A DNA stretch of 34,898 nt from JAFGJQ01 sp964586145 (GTDB lineage Bacteria > Planctomycetota > Phycisphaerae > UBA1845), in contig CAZPHH010000048.1 of assembly GCA_964586145.1 (NCBI GenBank), positions 1-34,898 on the forward strand, written 5' to 3'. The translations under genes were made by a program, and so were the position numbers. A model generated the notes under the pieces. The model was given only the letters and a program-made list of their open reading frames with translations. It searched no databases and had not been told where the DNA came from. Within the stretch, counting starts at the first letter, position 1. Every line of letters starts with the position of its first letter. Shown piece by piece: positions 7,746 to 15,568 of the stretch.

Positions 7746-9017
7746 TTACATCCGGTCCAATGCGCGTTGTACGCTCTGGGCCGCTTTCGTCAAGGTTTCC
7801 GGCACGTCGTGCCCCAGCGCGATGTCGCGCAGCGCACGTGCGAACTCGACACTGAGCGACGGATAGACGCCCGTCCTCGGTCGAGGGTGGGCGGCGGTTT
7901 CCAGTTGCTCGCGAAACAGCCGCCGCGGCATATGCTCGTACTCGGGGAACCACGCGAACGCACTGCGCCGGGCGGGAACGGCGCCGTTGGCCAGCACGAT
8001 CGGCTCCACCCCGTGCTCCGGGTCCACCAGCCAGGCGACCACCTTCCACGCGTCTTGCGGGCGCCGGCATTCCCGTGACAACCCCCAGCACCAACTGCCC
8101 GAAGCCGCCGCAGGCCGCCCGCCCATCCGCGGCAGCGGCATCGCCCCGAACCGGATGCCGGAAGCCTCGAAGCTCGGCAGCATCCAGTGCCCCGTCCAGT
8201 CAAACGCGGCCAGGCCTGCCGCGAACGGGTTCGGGTTTGTCGTGGTGGCCTCCGCCAGACCCTCCGAAAAGAGCGCTTGCCAGCGCGACATCGCCTCCAC
8301 GTTGTTCGGCCCGTCCAGCACGCCCGCCACCTGATTCTGCGCCGTGTCGATCAGCGCGCCGCCGTTGGACCAGATCAGCGGGCTGAACGCGTACGTGAAC
8401 CACTCCGTGCCCTGCTCGTCCATGTGCAGGGACAGCGGCACGGCGGCGTGCGGCCGGACGCGCCGAAGGGCCTCGACAAAGGTCTGCCAATCCCAGGCGT
8501 CGGCCACGGATTCGGGCGGGTGCAGGCCGGCCTTCTCCGTCAGGTCGCGGTTGAAGTACACCACCAGGGCCGAATCGAACGCGCCGAGCGCGTAGAGCGT
8601 TTCGTCAAACGTGCCCTGTGCGAGGATGGAGGGCAGGAAGTCCGCGCGAAGCTCGCTCGTCACAAACGGGTCCAGCGGACGAAGCAGTCCCTCGGCCGCC
8701 CACGGCCCGACCCACGGCCCGTCCATCTCCAGCACGTCCGGCAGCCGGCGCGTGGCGGAGGCGATGGACACCTTGTCGGCGTACTGCCGATCCGGGAAGA
8801 ACTCGATCGACACGCGGAGGCCCTCGGTGCGATGGGCCTCGTTGAACGCAGCGATGATCCGCTTCATGGCCTGCCGTTCGGCCGGCTGGCCGTGGTGCGC
8901 CCAGACGGTGACCACTCGCGTGCCGGTCTCGGGCTGCGCTCGTCGGCAGCCCGGCCCGCTGGCCAGCATCGCCGCCATCAGGCCGACAACTGCGATTGGT
9001 CGTGCGCTCGAGAGCAC
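7746..9017 (-). CDS. ABC sugar-binding lipoprotein (extracellular solute-binding family 1)
   Basis: Captures the substrate outside the membrane and delivers it to the two permeases encoded downstream. From the GTG at 9017 (GGAGGTG six to seven bases upstream) the protein is 423 aa and begins with a hydrophobic signal ending ...LASGPGC. The Cys at about residue 24 is the probable lipidation site, although the lipobox is not canonical. Family-1 solute-binding features follow: TVWAHHGQPAE, a glutamine/aromatic-rich lobe, DVLEMDGPWVGPWAAEGLLRP, the YFNRDL segment and a C-terminal AVPARRSA motif. The frame continues open upstream to 9290 but that part is repeat DNA, not protein-like. It is the first gene of the three-gene operon. 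Confidence 0.9.
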   Translation of the reverse strand: MLSSARPIAVVGLMAAMLASGPGCRRAQPETGTRVVTVWAHHGQPAERQAMKRIIAAFNEAHRTEGLRVSIEFFPDRQYADKVSIASATRRLPDVLEMDGPWVGPWAAEGLLRPLDPFVTSELRADFLPSILAQGTFDETLYALGAFDSALVVYFNRDLTEKAGLHPPESVADAWDWQTFVEALRRVRPHAAVPLSLHMDEQGTEWFTYAFSPLIWSNGGALIDTAQNQVAGVLDGPNNVEAMSRWQALFSEGLAEATTTNPNPFAAGLAAFDWTGHWMLPSFEASGIRFGAMPLPRMGGRPAAASGSWCWGLSRECRRPQDAWKVVAWLVDPEHGVEPIVLANGAVPARRSAFAWFPEYEHMPRRLFREQLETAAHPRPRTGVYPSLSVEFARALRDIALGHDVPETLTKAAQSVQRALDRM

Positions 9018-9375
9018 GCGAACACCTCCACCCAATGCCGGTGCACCGAAGGGCCATCCTCGAAGGATCGGCAAACCCGGTCTGGTGTCAAGGAATAATC
9101 GTTTTTCTGCCCACCATTGCCTGGTCGACGATCGTGCTGCAGTGGGACCATCCGCCCGCGGAGGTTGAGCGAGGCTCGTTTTCTTCTTTGGGACCGGCCT
9201 TCTCTTTGTGGGACCGGCTTTCCAGCCGGTCTCCGCAGGCGACTCGCCGTGGCGAGAAAGCTGGTCCCACACAAGAGGCCGGTCCCGCAAACGCTGGAGA
9301 ACTGGAAACTCGATACTGGCAACTGGAGATTGGAACCAGGGCGGAGCGGTGGGACGAACAGGAGCCCATGGGTCT
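9018..9375. other. Gene-free stretch with repeats
   Basis: Between the solute-binding protein start and the zinc-ribbon gene there is no credible gene. It holds the long imperfect inverted repeat at 9187-9291 and then a run with recurring ACTGG/AACTGGA words (about 9293-9340), which resembles simple decaying repeats. The word GGGACC recurs at 9143, 9190 and 9210, suggesting accumulated copies of one repeat family. Confidence 0.6.
9187..9291. repeat. Long imperfect inverted repeat, REP/MITE-like
   Basis: Arms 9187-9222 and 9256-9291 pair over about 36 bases with few mismatches. Inside lie two further perfect hairpins: 9213-9219 with 9224-9230 (7 bp, TTCC loop) and 9243-9248 with 9251-9256 (6 bp, GT loop). 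Each arm carries GGGACCGGC/GCCGGTCCC words. There is no target-site duplication I could confirm and no transposase. It is best described as a composite repetitive extragenic palindrome. Confidence 0.65.
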
Positions 9376-9603
9376 TCAGGTCCGCTCCGCGTCGCCGGCC
9401 GTGATTTCGCCCAGCGTTTCGATGCCGGCCGGATTGACAGGCGAACCGCACTCGGGACAACAGTCGGACGGGCAGAGGCGCAGCGAGTATCCGCAGCTTT
9501 CGCACTGCCCGCGCATCATCCGGACGGCGCGGCGCATCGGCCCCCGGATGACACAGACGACCGGCCACAACGCCAGAATTGCGTAGACCAGCCAGAGCGG
9601 CAT
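9376..9603 (-). CDS. C-terminal part of a membrane-anchored zinc-ribbon protein
   Basis: A transmembrane helix (PLWLVYAILALWPVVCVI) is followed by a basic stretch and a CESCGYSLRLCPSDCCPECG zinc ribbon. This arrangement is the usual C-terminus of a family of small planctomycete membrane proteins whose N-terminus carries another helix. The 75 residues given here start at an internal ATG with no convincing ribosome binding site. In-frame reading upstream reaches a TAA at 9687-9685. The matching N-terminal part lies in a different frame at 9516-9944, so the full gene appears to be broken by an indel, either real or from assembly. Function is unknown. Confidence 0.6.
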   Translation of the reverse strand: MPLWLVYAILALWPVVCVIRGPMRRAVRMMRGQCESCGYSLRLCPSDCCPECGSPVNPAGIETLGEITAGDAERT

Positions 9604-9944
9604 CGAGACGGCAAACTGACGAAACTGAGGGGAATTCGGGATCGTAAGGCCAGTGGTCTGCGAAAACCTTGCGCGTCGCTGGTGTTAGACGCCGGGATCG
9701 CACCGGAACAGCTCTTCGAGTGCGGGGCCTGCATCCGGGTGAAGATGAACAACGCGCGGCCCGTATCAAGATACGTGCACAGCGCCACGGCGACGCCCCC
9801 CAGTACGAAGGCGATGAGCATGCAGAGCGAACGGACGAGCCGGCGTCGGCCCGTCTGTCGCGTGCGCGGATGCGTACGTGTGATGGGTCGCAGGCCGTGG
9901 CCGGATTCACTGCTGAAGAACGAAACGAGATCGGTCTGTGCCAT
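9516..9944 (-). CDS. N-terminal part of the same zinc-ribbon protein, frameshifted
   Basis: Begins MAQTDLVSFF, then a basic segment and one transmembrane helix (about 38-56, SLCMLIAFVLGGVAVALCTY). The first 75 or so residues look protein-like. After about position 9720 the frame loses any family resemblance and its last 25-30 codons run across the other frame of the zinc-ribbon part. I read the two pieces as one original gene of about 190 residues with a frame change between about 9720 and 9610. The ATG at 9944 lies within the 55-bp sequence duplicated around the N gap. If the gap is false, its ribosome binding site is the AGGGGGT found just right of the second copy (positions 10104-10110 on the complement). 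Confidence 0.45.
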   Translation of the reverse strand: MAQTDLVSFFSSESGHGLRPITRTHPRTRQTGRRRLVRSLCMLIAFVLGGVAVALCTYLDTGRALFIFTRMQAPHSKSCSGAIPASNTSDAQGFRRPLALRSRIPLSFVSLPSRCRSGWSTQFWRCGRSSVSSGGRCAAPSG

Positions 9945-10109
9945 CGGGCACCCCNNNNNNNNNNNNNNNNNNNNNNNNNNNNNNNNNNNNNNNNNNNNNN
10001 NNNNNNNNNNNNNNNNNNNNNNNNNNNNNNNNNNNNNNNNNNNNNNNNNNNNNNGCCGGATTCACTGCTGAAGAACGAAACGAGATCGGTCTGTGCCATC
10101 GGGCACCCC
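9900..10109. repeat. 55-bp exact duplication flanking an assembly gap
   Basis: Positions 9900-9954 and 10055-10109 are identical over 55 bp and lie immediately either side of 100 N bases (9955-10054). A terminal overlap of exactly 55 bases is what two contigs from a k=55 de Bruijn graph would share. Exactly 100 N is a common placeholder for unknown gap length. The real chromosome probably has one copy and no gap. Confidence 0.85.
9955..10054. other. Assembly gap (100 N)
   Basis: One hundred undetermined bases. No sequence can be read here, and reading frames that cross it are not meaningful. Confidence 0.99.
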
Positions 10110-10194
10110 CTGGCCGGAATCAGTCCGTTGGCCGCCCTTCATCATACCCTGCCGGCCACCGTCGGGAGGCAAGAAACCGGGGAGTGGGACGGAT

Positions 10195-10211
10195 GGTCCG
10201 CACGGCGGACC
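10195..10211. repeat. Short perfect hairpin
   Basis: GGTCCGC (10195-10201) pairs with GCGGACC (10205-10211) around a three-base loop, downstream of the DUF3352-like gene on its strand. There is no T-tract, so termination is uncertain. It may be another REP-like element of the kind seen at 63-103 and 9187-9291. Confidence 0.4.
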
Positions 10212-10263
10212 CTACACCGCTGCGGGCGGACGAACCCCGGGGAGTTCCCGTGTGGCCGGGGCG

Positions 10264-12207
10264 CTACGGTTGTTGCGCGGGGGCTGCGGTGGGCGGGGCG
10301 GGTGACGCGGGTGTCGGCGCCGTGGTGGGGGCGGGTTTGGCCGGTTTGTACGTGGTGACCTGGCGCACGGTCCAGGCCTGGCCGTCGAAGGTGGTGGCCG
10401 ACGCGGAAGAACTCAAGAAGTCGATCTGGGCGAGGGCGGGACCCAGCTTCATGGCGGCGTTGAGGAGCGCCTTGACGGGGCGGGCGCCCGGGTCGTCCGG
10501 CATGCCCATGCTGGCGAACCCCAGAACGCCGAACAGTTGGGCCAGCTCCTGTCCCAGCCCGCTGAGGTCCTGGAAGGACACGGAGGTCACCGCGCCGGTC
10601 GGCTGGACGCCTTCGGCGAGAAAGCGCGGGTTTTCCAGGATGGACTTTCCCTTGCCGGCCGCGCAGTCGAGGCACTTGTTCACCGCGCGGTCCGAGGAGC
10701 CGATAATGAGCCATCCGTCATGCACGCCGACCACCAGGCGCACCAGCAGCGCCAGCGCCGGGTGCGTCACGGACCGGAACCCTTCCGCCTGAACATTTTC
10801 CGCCGGCGTGATCAGCAGAGGTTGCCCGATGATCTGCTGAAGGATCTCGTTGCCCCGATCCATGGCGCTGAACGCCTTCTGCCTGGCCAGGGCCGGGTCC
10901 TTCGTGCGGATGAACCAGACATTCTCCGACGTGGCGCCGAACGGGCTGACAAACGACGCCGGCATCTGGACGGAGATGAACTCCTGGTCCAGCCAGCTCA
11001 GCACGTCGGCTTCCACGTTGAACCCGATGCTCTTCTGGAAGTCATCCCACCGCGCAAGCAGCCCCGCGCCGCCGGGGATCGTTGACTTCACAAACTCGCG
11101 CGCTTCGCGGTAGGCCAGGGCCCAGTCCGGCCCACTGAACACGCTGAACGCCGTCGCGTCCGCCGGGATGTAACGATCGAAATGCTCGATTCGCTTCTGC
11201 GACGCGAGGATCCGACCCAGCGGCCGGTCGCGATACTCCGCCTGGAGGCGAACCACGCTGTGTGTGATCTGCTGCAGTCCGTCCGTCTGCTGGGCGCCGA
11301 TGATGTAGTCAAAGACATCGCCGGCCTGCAGGAGCTTCACGACGGTCTGGACCGCGTGGTCGTCCGCCGGTTTCGTCGTGCCGGGGTGAGCGGTCGCCAT
11401 GGCCTCCGGCGCCGGGAATGCGCCGGGGACAAGCTGCCGGCAGCCGTCCTGGATGTCGCACATCAGTCGGCGAACGTCGAACCAGGTCACGATGTCCTCC
11501 GGCGGCGGCACCTCGGCCAGGGCCTTCCGGAAGCGCGGGCACGCCGCGATCGGCGCGGGACCCTTGCCGCCGGTCAGCAGGCTCAGCACCTCCTGGACGG
11601 CCCGGGGGCCCATGACCACGCCCACAACGTCATCCTTGCGAAACACATGCACCGTGACGGGCGCATTGCGAATGCTCATGGAACGTACGGGCACGCCATG
11701 CACGGTCTGATCGGCGACGGTCACGCTTTCGCTGAGACCTTGCAGGCTGTCCAGAATGGCGACGAGCCCGCGATGGTTCTCTTCCAGCGTTTCCGCGTTC
11801 GGGCGCGACAGGAAGATGAAATCCGGCAACAGCATGGGACCGGACATGCGCTCGGCGAAGACGAACTCGCGGCCCAGCAGATCGCCCCATTTCACGGCGG
11901 AGACGAGCTCCCCCGTCCGCGACCAGATCGCATGGAACGACTCCCGCTCCGTGCCGTTGGGCAGCTCGTTGACGAACACATCTTTCAGGGCCCGGCCGAA
12001 GCCGGAGTCGCGGACCGCGACGAGCACGCGCGCCCAATGTTCGTCGATGAACCGGGCCTCCGGGTTGTCCACGCCGTGAACGTAGAGCCAGCAATCGCCG
12101 GGAACGTACCGGCCGAGGGTGAAGCTGTCCGGCAGAGACGTCGCAGGCGCCGGGGCCGACAGGCCGAAGAGCACGACGGTCAGCACAATGGCTCTGAGGA
12201 TTTTCAT
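10264..12207 (-). CDS. Secreted protein of unknown function, DUF3352-like
   Basis: From the ATG at 12207 (AGGAA upstream) the protein is 647 aa with a clear signal peptide (KILRAIVLTVVLFGLSAPAPATS). The body opens with a RYVPGDCWLYVHGVDNPEA segment, similar in style to DUF3352 proteins that begin their mature part with a 'pathway of P-A-D-x-x-x-Y-V' type phrase. Several repeats of a strand-rich GVPVRSMSI.../VVGVVMGPRAVQEVL pattern follow. The C-terminus is a Pro/Ala/Thr-rich low-complexity tail (TTAPTPASPAPPTAAPAQQP). No catalytic motif is visible. The open frame extends further upstream to 12381 but that part lacks a signal-like start. It is probably a periplasmic or exported structural protein; the family call is tentative. 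Confidence 0.75.
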   Translation of the reverse strand: MKILRAIVLTVVLFGLSAPAPATSLPDSFTLGRYVPGDCWLYVHGVDNPEARFIDEHWARVLVAVRDSGFGRALKDVFVNELPNGTERESFHAIWSRTGELVSAVKWGDLLGREFVFAERMSGPMLLPDFIFLSRPNAETLEENHRGLVAILDSLQGLSESVTVADQTVHGVPVRSMSIRNAPVTVHVFRKDDVVGVVMGPRAVQEVLSLLTGGKGPAPIAACPRFRKALAEVPPPEDIVTWFDVRRLMCDIQDGCRQLVPGAFPAPEAMATAHPGTTKPADDHAVQTVVKLLQAGDVFDYIIGAQQTDGLQQITHSVVRLQAEYRDRPLGRILASQKRIEHFDRYIPADATAFSVFSGPDWALAYREAREFVKSTIPGGAGLLARWDDFQKSIGFNVEADVLSWLDQEFISVQMPASFVSPFGATSENVWFIRTKDPALARQKAFSAMDRGNEILQQIIGQPLLITPAENVQAEGFRSVTHPALALLVRLVVGVHDGWLIIGSSDRAVNKCLDCAAGKGKSILENPRFLAEGVQPTGAVTSVSFQDLSGLGQELAQLFGVLGFASMGMPDDPGARPVKALLNAAMKLGPALAQIDFLSSSASATTFDGQAWTVRQVTTYKPAKPAPTTAPTPASPAPPTAAPAQQP

Positions 12208-12405
12208 GGCGCGGGTTCCTGTAAAGCACGAACGCGGCCAGCGCCCCGGCGTGGATCTCGGCCGCAGACATGGGCGTGTCCGAGTCCGCCGGGCGCATCG
12301 CCGCGCATCCAACTGGAGCATATCGAACGCATCGGCGGCGAACCAGTCCCGCCGTGTGCGTAGTTGTGGGAAGTTGTACACGGGAGGCAGGGGAGCGTGC
12401 GAAGC

Positions 12406-13302
12406 TCAGTTCCCCTCGGGGATACGCCCCCGCTCTGCATGCGCGAGCCGTTCGGGCGGCGCCGTCGGTTCCATCGCATACTCCACGGCGATGCCACCCA
12501 ACTGCGGCGAGGGAAGCACGCGCTCGAGATGAATCCGCAGGCGGGCCCAGGCTTCGGGGATCGCGGCGGGATGGGAAGCCGTCCGGCGGACGGGGGAAAG
12601 CGGACGAACCAGGTCATACTGCCGGACTTCGTCAAACGGCCATATCCAGGCCCATCCGCGGAACCGTTCGATGCGGCGAACCTCGCCAAGGTCGCGGGCG
12701 AGCCAGATGTATTCGGTCAGTTCAATCCAGGGACCGAGGAAGAGGCGGATGCGGGTCACGCAGCGCAGTCGTGCGCAATCCGCCGGCGCGCGTCCGTCCA
12801 GTTCCACGCGTTCGAACCCTTCCCACGCCACGACGCGATCGACCGTTCCGCGGAAGCGTTCGCGGCCCCTGGCGTCGTGGACGCGGGCGTTCGCCTGCAT
12901 GCGTGCAGGCTCCACTGCATCGATGGCCGCCGGGATGCGGGGCAACGGAGGGTCCAGCGAAATCGCAAAGACCGCCCCGTCCCGCGGTTGCTCCGCCGAG
13001 CGTGCCAGATCCTCGTTCGCTCCGGCGGTCCCACCCGGCCAGGCGAAACTTCCTTCCACGATCCCGTCGCGCCGCACGATCTGCACGTAGTCCGTCAGGC
13101 TCACGGTCGGGCGTTTGAGGTCGCGACGGGCGAATACGCGGGGTCCCGGTGTCGGCGAAGGCAGGTACGGTCGCAGGTCGACGCTGATCGCCATCTCGGC
13201 GACGGGCCGCGGTTCCACCGGAGGCCGCCAGGCGGGCGCGCAGCCGACCGTCCCCGCGCATGCGGACAGCAGAAGGAATGAAAGCATCCCGCGCGATCTC
13301 AT
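12406..13302 (-). CDS. Lipoprotein of unknown function
   Basis: A 298-residue protein with a lipoprotein signal: the sequence LLLSAC gives a canonical LSA|C lipobox at C15, with a second possible Cys at C21. The body is Arg/Pro-rich with mixed beta segments such as VSLTDYVQIVRRDGIVEGSF and IRLFLGPWIELTEYIWLARD. The pattern resembles planctomycete lipoproteins that measure or store a computed value but matches no family I can name. It lies about 200 bp upstream of the DUF3352-like gene on the same strand and is divergent from guaB. The stretch 12208-12405 between them shows no gene. Confidence 0.65.
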   Translation of the reverse strand: MRSRGMLSFLLLSACAGTVGCAPAWRPPVEPRPVAEMAISVDLRPYLPSPTPGPRVFARRDLKRPTVSLTDYVQIVRRDGIVEGSFAWPGGTAGANEDLARSAEQPRDGAVFAISLDPPLPRIPAAIDAVEPARMQANARVHDARGRERFRGTVDRVVAWEGFERVELDGRAPADCARLRCVTRIRLFLGPWIELTEYIWLARDLGEVRRIERFRGWAWIWPFDEVRQYDLVRPLSPVRRTASHPAAIPEAWARLRIHLERVLPSPQLGGIAVEYAMEPTAPPERLAHAERGRIPEGN

Positions 13303-13368
13303 GGCGCCGGAATTCTACGCCCGCCGCCCCGGCGGGGCCAATTCCACGTCTCTCGCTGCACTTTGGAC

Positions 13369-13397
13369 TTGACGGCCGAGCCCGGGTCCGATAGGAG
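13369..13397 (+). promoter_or_regulatory. Possible guaB promoter
   Basis: TTGACG at 13369-13374 is a good -35. A 17-bp spacer leads to TAGGAG at 13392-13397, which matches the -10 consensus poorly (3 of 6). It lies about 35 bp before the guaB start. Confidence 0.3.
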
Positions 13398-13431
13398 AGT
13401 GCAAAAGGGTCCCCGCTGAAAGGCAGCCCGC

Positions 13432-14934
13432 ATGACATTGTTGCCGCGCGATCCACGTTTCGTGGACGGTTCCGAGTTTTCCCGAGGCATCACATTTGAT
13501 GACGTGCTGCTCGTTCCGCAGTACTCGTCCGTTCTGCCGGAAGAGGCGGACGTCAGCACGCAGCTCACGCCGCGCATCCGGCTGAACATGCCGCTGCTGT
13601 CCGCGCCGATGGACACGGTCACCGAATCCGCGCTGGCCATCGCGCTGGCCCAGGAGGGCGGCATCGGCATCATCCACAAGAACATGGCCGTCGACGTGCA
13701 GTGCCGTGAGGTCCGCAAGGTCAAGCGGTCGGAGAGCGGCGTGATTCTCGACCCGGTCACGCTCCGCCCGGAAGACCCCGTCGCCCGCGCTCGTGAGGTG
13801 ATGAGCCTGCACAACATTTCCGGGGTGCCCGTCGTGGAGGAGAGCGGGCGGATCGTGGGCATTCTCACCCGCCGCGACCTGAAGTTCCTGGAGCGGGAAG
13901 ACCTGAAAATCCGCGACGTCATGACCAGCGACAACCTGGTCACCGGCCCGCCGGGCACCACCCTGGATGAAGCGGAGCGGATGCTCAACCGGGCCCGCGT
14001 GGAGAAGCTCCTGCTGGTCGACAAGCAGGACCGGCTGGCCGGTCTGATCACCATGCGCGACATCGATCGCAGCCGCGACTACCAGCAGAGCTGCAAGGAC
14101 GATCGTGGCCGGCTCCGGGTGGGCGCGGCCGTGGGCGTTCGGGATTTCGAGCGGGTGGAGGCGCTCATTCAGCACGGCGTGGACGTGATCGTGGTGGACA
14201 CCGCGCACGGGCACAGCGAGAACGTCATCGCCACGGTGCAGGAGTTGAAGAGGCGGCACGACATTGACGTGATTGCCGGCAACGTGGCGACGGCCGACGC
14301 GACCGAGGCCCTGATCGAGGCGGGCGCGGACGCGGTGAAGGTGGGGATCGGACCCGGCAGCATCTGCACCACGCGCGTCGTGTCGGGCGTGGGGGTGCCC
14401 CAGCTCACCGCCGTTCTGAACTGCTGCCACGTCGCGACGCCCCGGGGCATCCCGGTCATCGCGGACGGCGGCATCCGGCGGTCGGGCGATGTCGTCAAGG
14501 CGCTGGCGGCCGGGGCCTCCAGCGTCATGATGGGGTCTCTGTTCGCCGGGCTGGAGGAGGCCCCGGGCGAGTCGATCACCTGGCGAGGCCGGCGATTCAA
14601 GGAATACCGCGGCATGGGGTCGCTGGGGGCCATGGTGAAGGGCTCTGCCGACCGATACGGCCAGAAGGCCGGCTCCCCACGGGGGAAGCTGGTTCCGGAG
14701 GGGGTGGAGGCCCGGATTCCCTACCGCGGCCCTCTGTCCGATTTCGTGTACCAGTTGGTGGGCGGATTGCGGGCGGGAATGGGCTATTGCGGGGCCGCCA
14801 CAATTGACGAACTGCAAAAGAAGGCTACCTTCTGCCGGGTGACGTCCGCCGGCGTGGTGGAATCGCACCCCCATGACGTGATCATAACGAAAGAGTCGCC
14901 GAACTATGAGATCGATTATACGACTGAGCCATAG
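13432..14934 (+). CDS. guaB: Inosine-5'-monophosphate dehydrogenase
   Basis: Oxidises IMP to XMP with NAD+, the committed step to GMP. The catalytic Cys is C312 in GPGSICTTR. The IMP-binding segments are ADGGIRRSGD (345-354) and EYRGMGSLGAM (391-401), and the flap carries EGVEARIPYRG. Two CBS domains (about 95-215) are inserted in the barrel and are the usual site for adenine/guanine nucleotide control. At 500 aa it has normal length. AAAGG lies about nine bases before the ATG. It is the first gene of a plus-strand cluster that ends with guaA, so the two consecutive steps of GMP synthesis are encoded together with two unrelated envelope genes between them. Confidence 0.98.
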   Translation: MTLLPRDPRFVDGSEFSRGITFDDVLLVPQYSSVLPEEADVSTQLTPRIRLNMPLLSAPMDTVTESALAIALAQEGGIGIIHKNMAVDVQCREVRKVKRSESGVILDPVTLRPEDPVARAREVMSLHNISGVPVVEESGRIVGILTRRDLKFLEREDLKIRDVMTSDNLVTGPPGTTLDEAERMLNRARVEKLLLVDKQDRLAGLITMRDIDRSRDYQQSCKDDRGRLRVGAAVGVRDFERVEALIQHGVDVIVVDTAHGHSENVIATVQELKRRHDIDVIAGNVATADATEALIEAGADAVKVGIGPGSICTTRVVSGVGVPQLTAVLNCCHVATPRGIPVIADGGIRRSGDVVKALAAGASSVMMGSLFAGLEEAPGESITWRGRRFKEYRGMGSLGAMVKGSADRYGQKAGSPRGKLVPEGVEARIPYRGPLSDFVYQLVGGLRAGMGYCGAATIDELQKKATFCRVTSAGVVESHPHDVIITKESPNYEIDYTTEP

Positions 14935-15478
14935 CCGGCTGTGTGCGGTTGCTCTGGCGGTTCTGCCGGCGGTGGGCTGTTCCGGGATGATCAACCCCTG
15001 GCGGGACGACACGCCGCGGGCCGCGGACGTGTCCACGCCCTCGACGCGGGGCGTGGAGGCATCCGGCGTGCCGGCCGCTCAGCGGTCTACCGACTATGAG
15101 CCCCAGTACGTCCGGGCACAGGACGGGACGGTCGCCCACTGGCCGCTGTGGTGGGAGGATCCGTTCGTCGACAAGGGCAGCGAGGATGACCAATTCGCGT
15201 GGACGGAGGAAGACTACCTCGCGATGCCGTACGGGCTGGGCCGGTTCATCCTGAACACCATGGGCTGGCCGGTCAGCGTCGTGGTGACGCCGCCCTGGGT
15301 GGTGATGGGCAGCAACGGCGTGCTCAGCCGGCAGGCGTTGGGATACGACCACGACGCAGAGCGCCTGCCGGGCGGGGTGCAGCCGCCGATCGACGTCCTG
15401 GAAGTGGGCACCCTGCCGGAAGGCCTGCCGCCCTCCGCCGACGGGGATGCGGCGGTTTCGGAAGATCAGGATTCGTAG
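14906..15478 (+). CDS. Small lipoprotein of unknown function
   Basis: A 190-residue protein with a signal peptide ending LPAVGC, so C25 is the likely lipidated residue. The mature part is rich in Trp, Asp and Pro, with phrases such as HWPLWWEDPFVDKGSEDD, DYLAMPYGLGRFILNTMGWP and VVVTPPWVVMGSNG. These look like a conserved planctomycete-type lipoprotein core but no named family is recognised. The ATG lies inside the 3' end of guaB (29-bp overlap), so its translation is probably coupled to guaB. It is likely anchored in the outer or inner membrane facing the periplasm. Confidence 0.75.
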   Translation: MRSIIRLSHSRLCAVALAVLPAVGCSGMINPWRDDTPRAADVSTPSTRGVEASGVPAAQRSTDYEPQYVRAQDGTVAHWPLWWEDPFVDKGSEDDQFAWTEEDYLAMPYGLGRFILNTMGWPVSVVVTPPWVVMGSNGVLSRQALGYDHDAERLPGGVQPPIDVLEVGTLPEGLPPSADGDAAVSEDQDS

Positions 15479-15504
15479 CGGACGCTAACCGCTTTGCGTT
15501 TTTG
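15477..15504 (+). terminator. Weak terminator-like hairpin
   Basis: AGCGG at 15477-15481 pairs with CCGCT at 15489-15493 and is followed by a broken T-run (TTTGCGTTTTTG). The stem is only 5 bp and overlaps the lipoprotein stop codon, so partial termination at most is likely. Confidence 0.25.
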
Positions 15505-15568
15505 CTTGCCCTCCGTCGGCCGGATGCACGGGCCGCGCGGTGGTCATTAGCCGAATCGGGAGTTGGGC

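Noticed and set aside
8978..10099. Open frame running through the N gap
   Set aside because: It is artificially kept open by unknown bases and made of repeat sequence.
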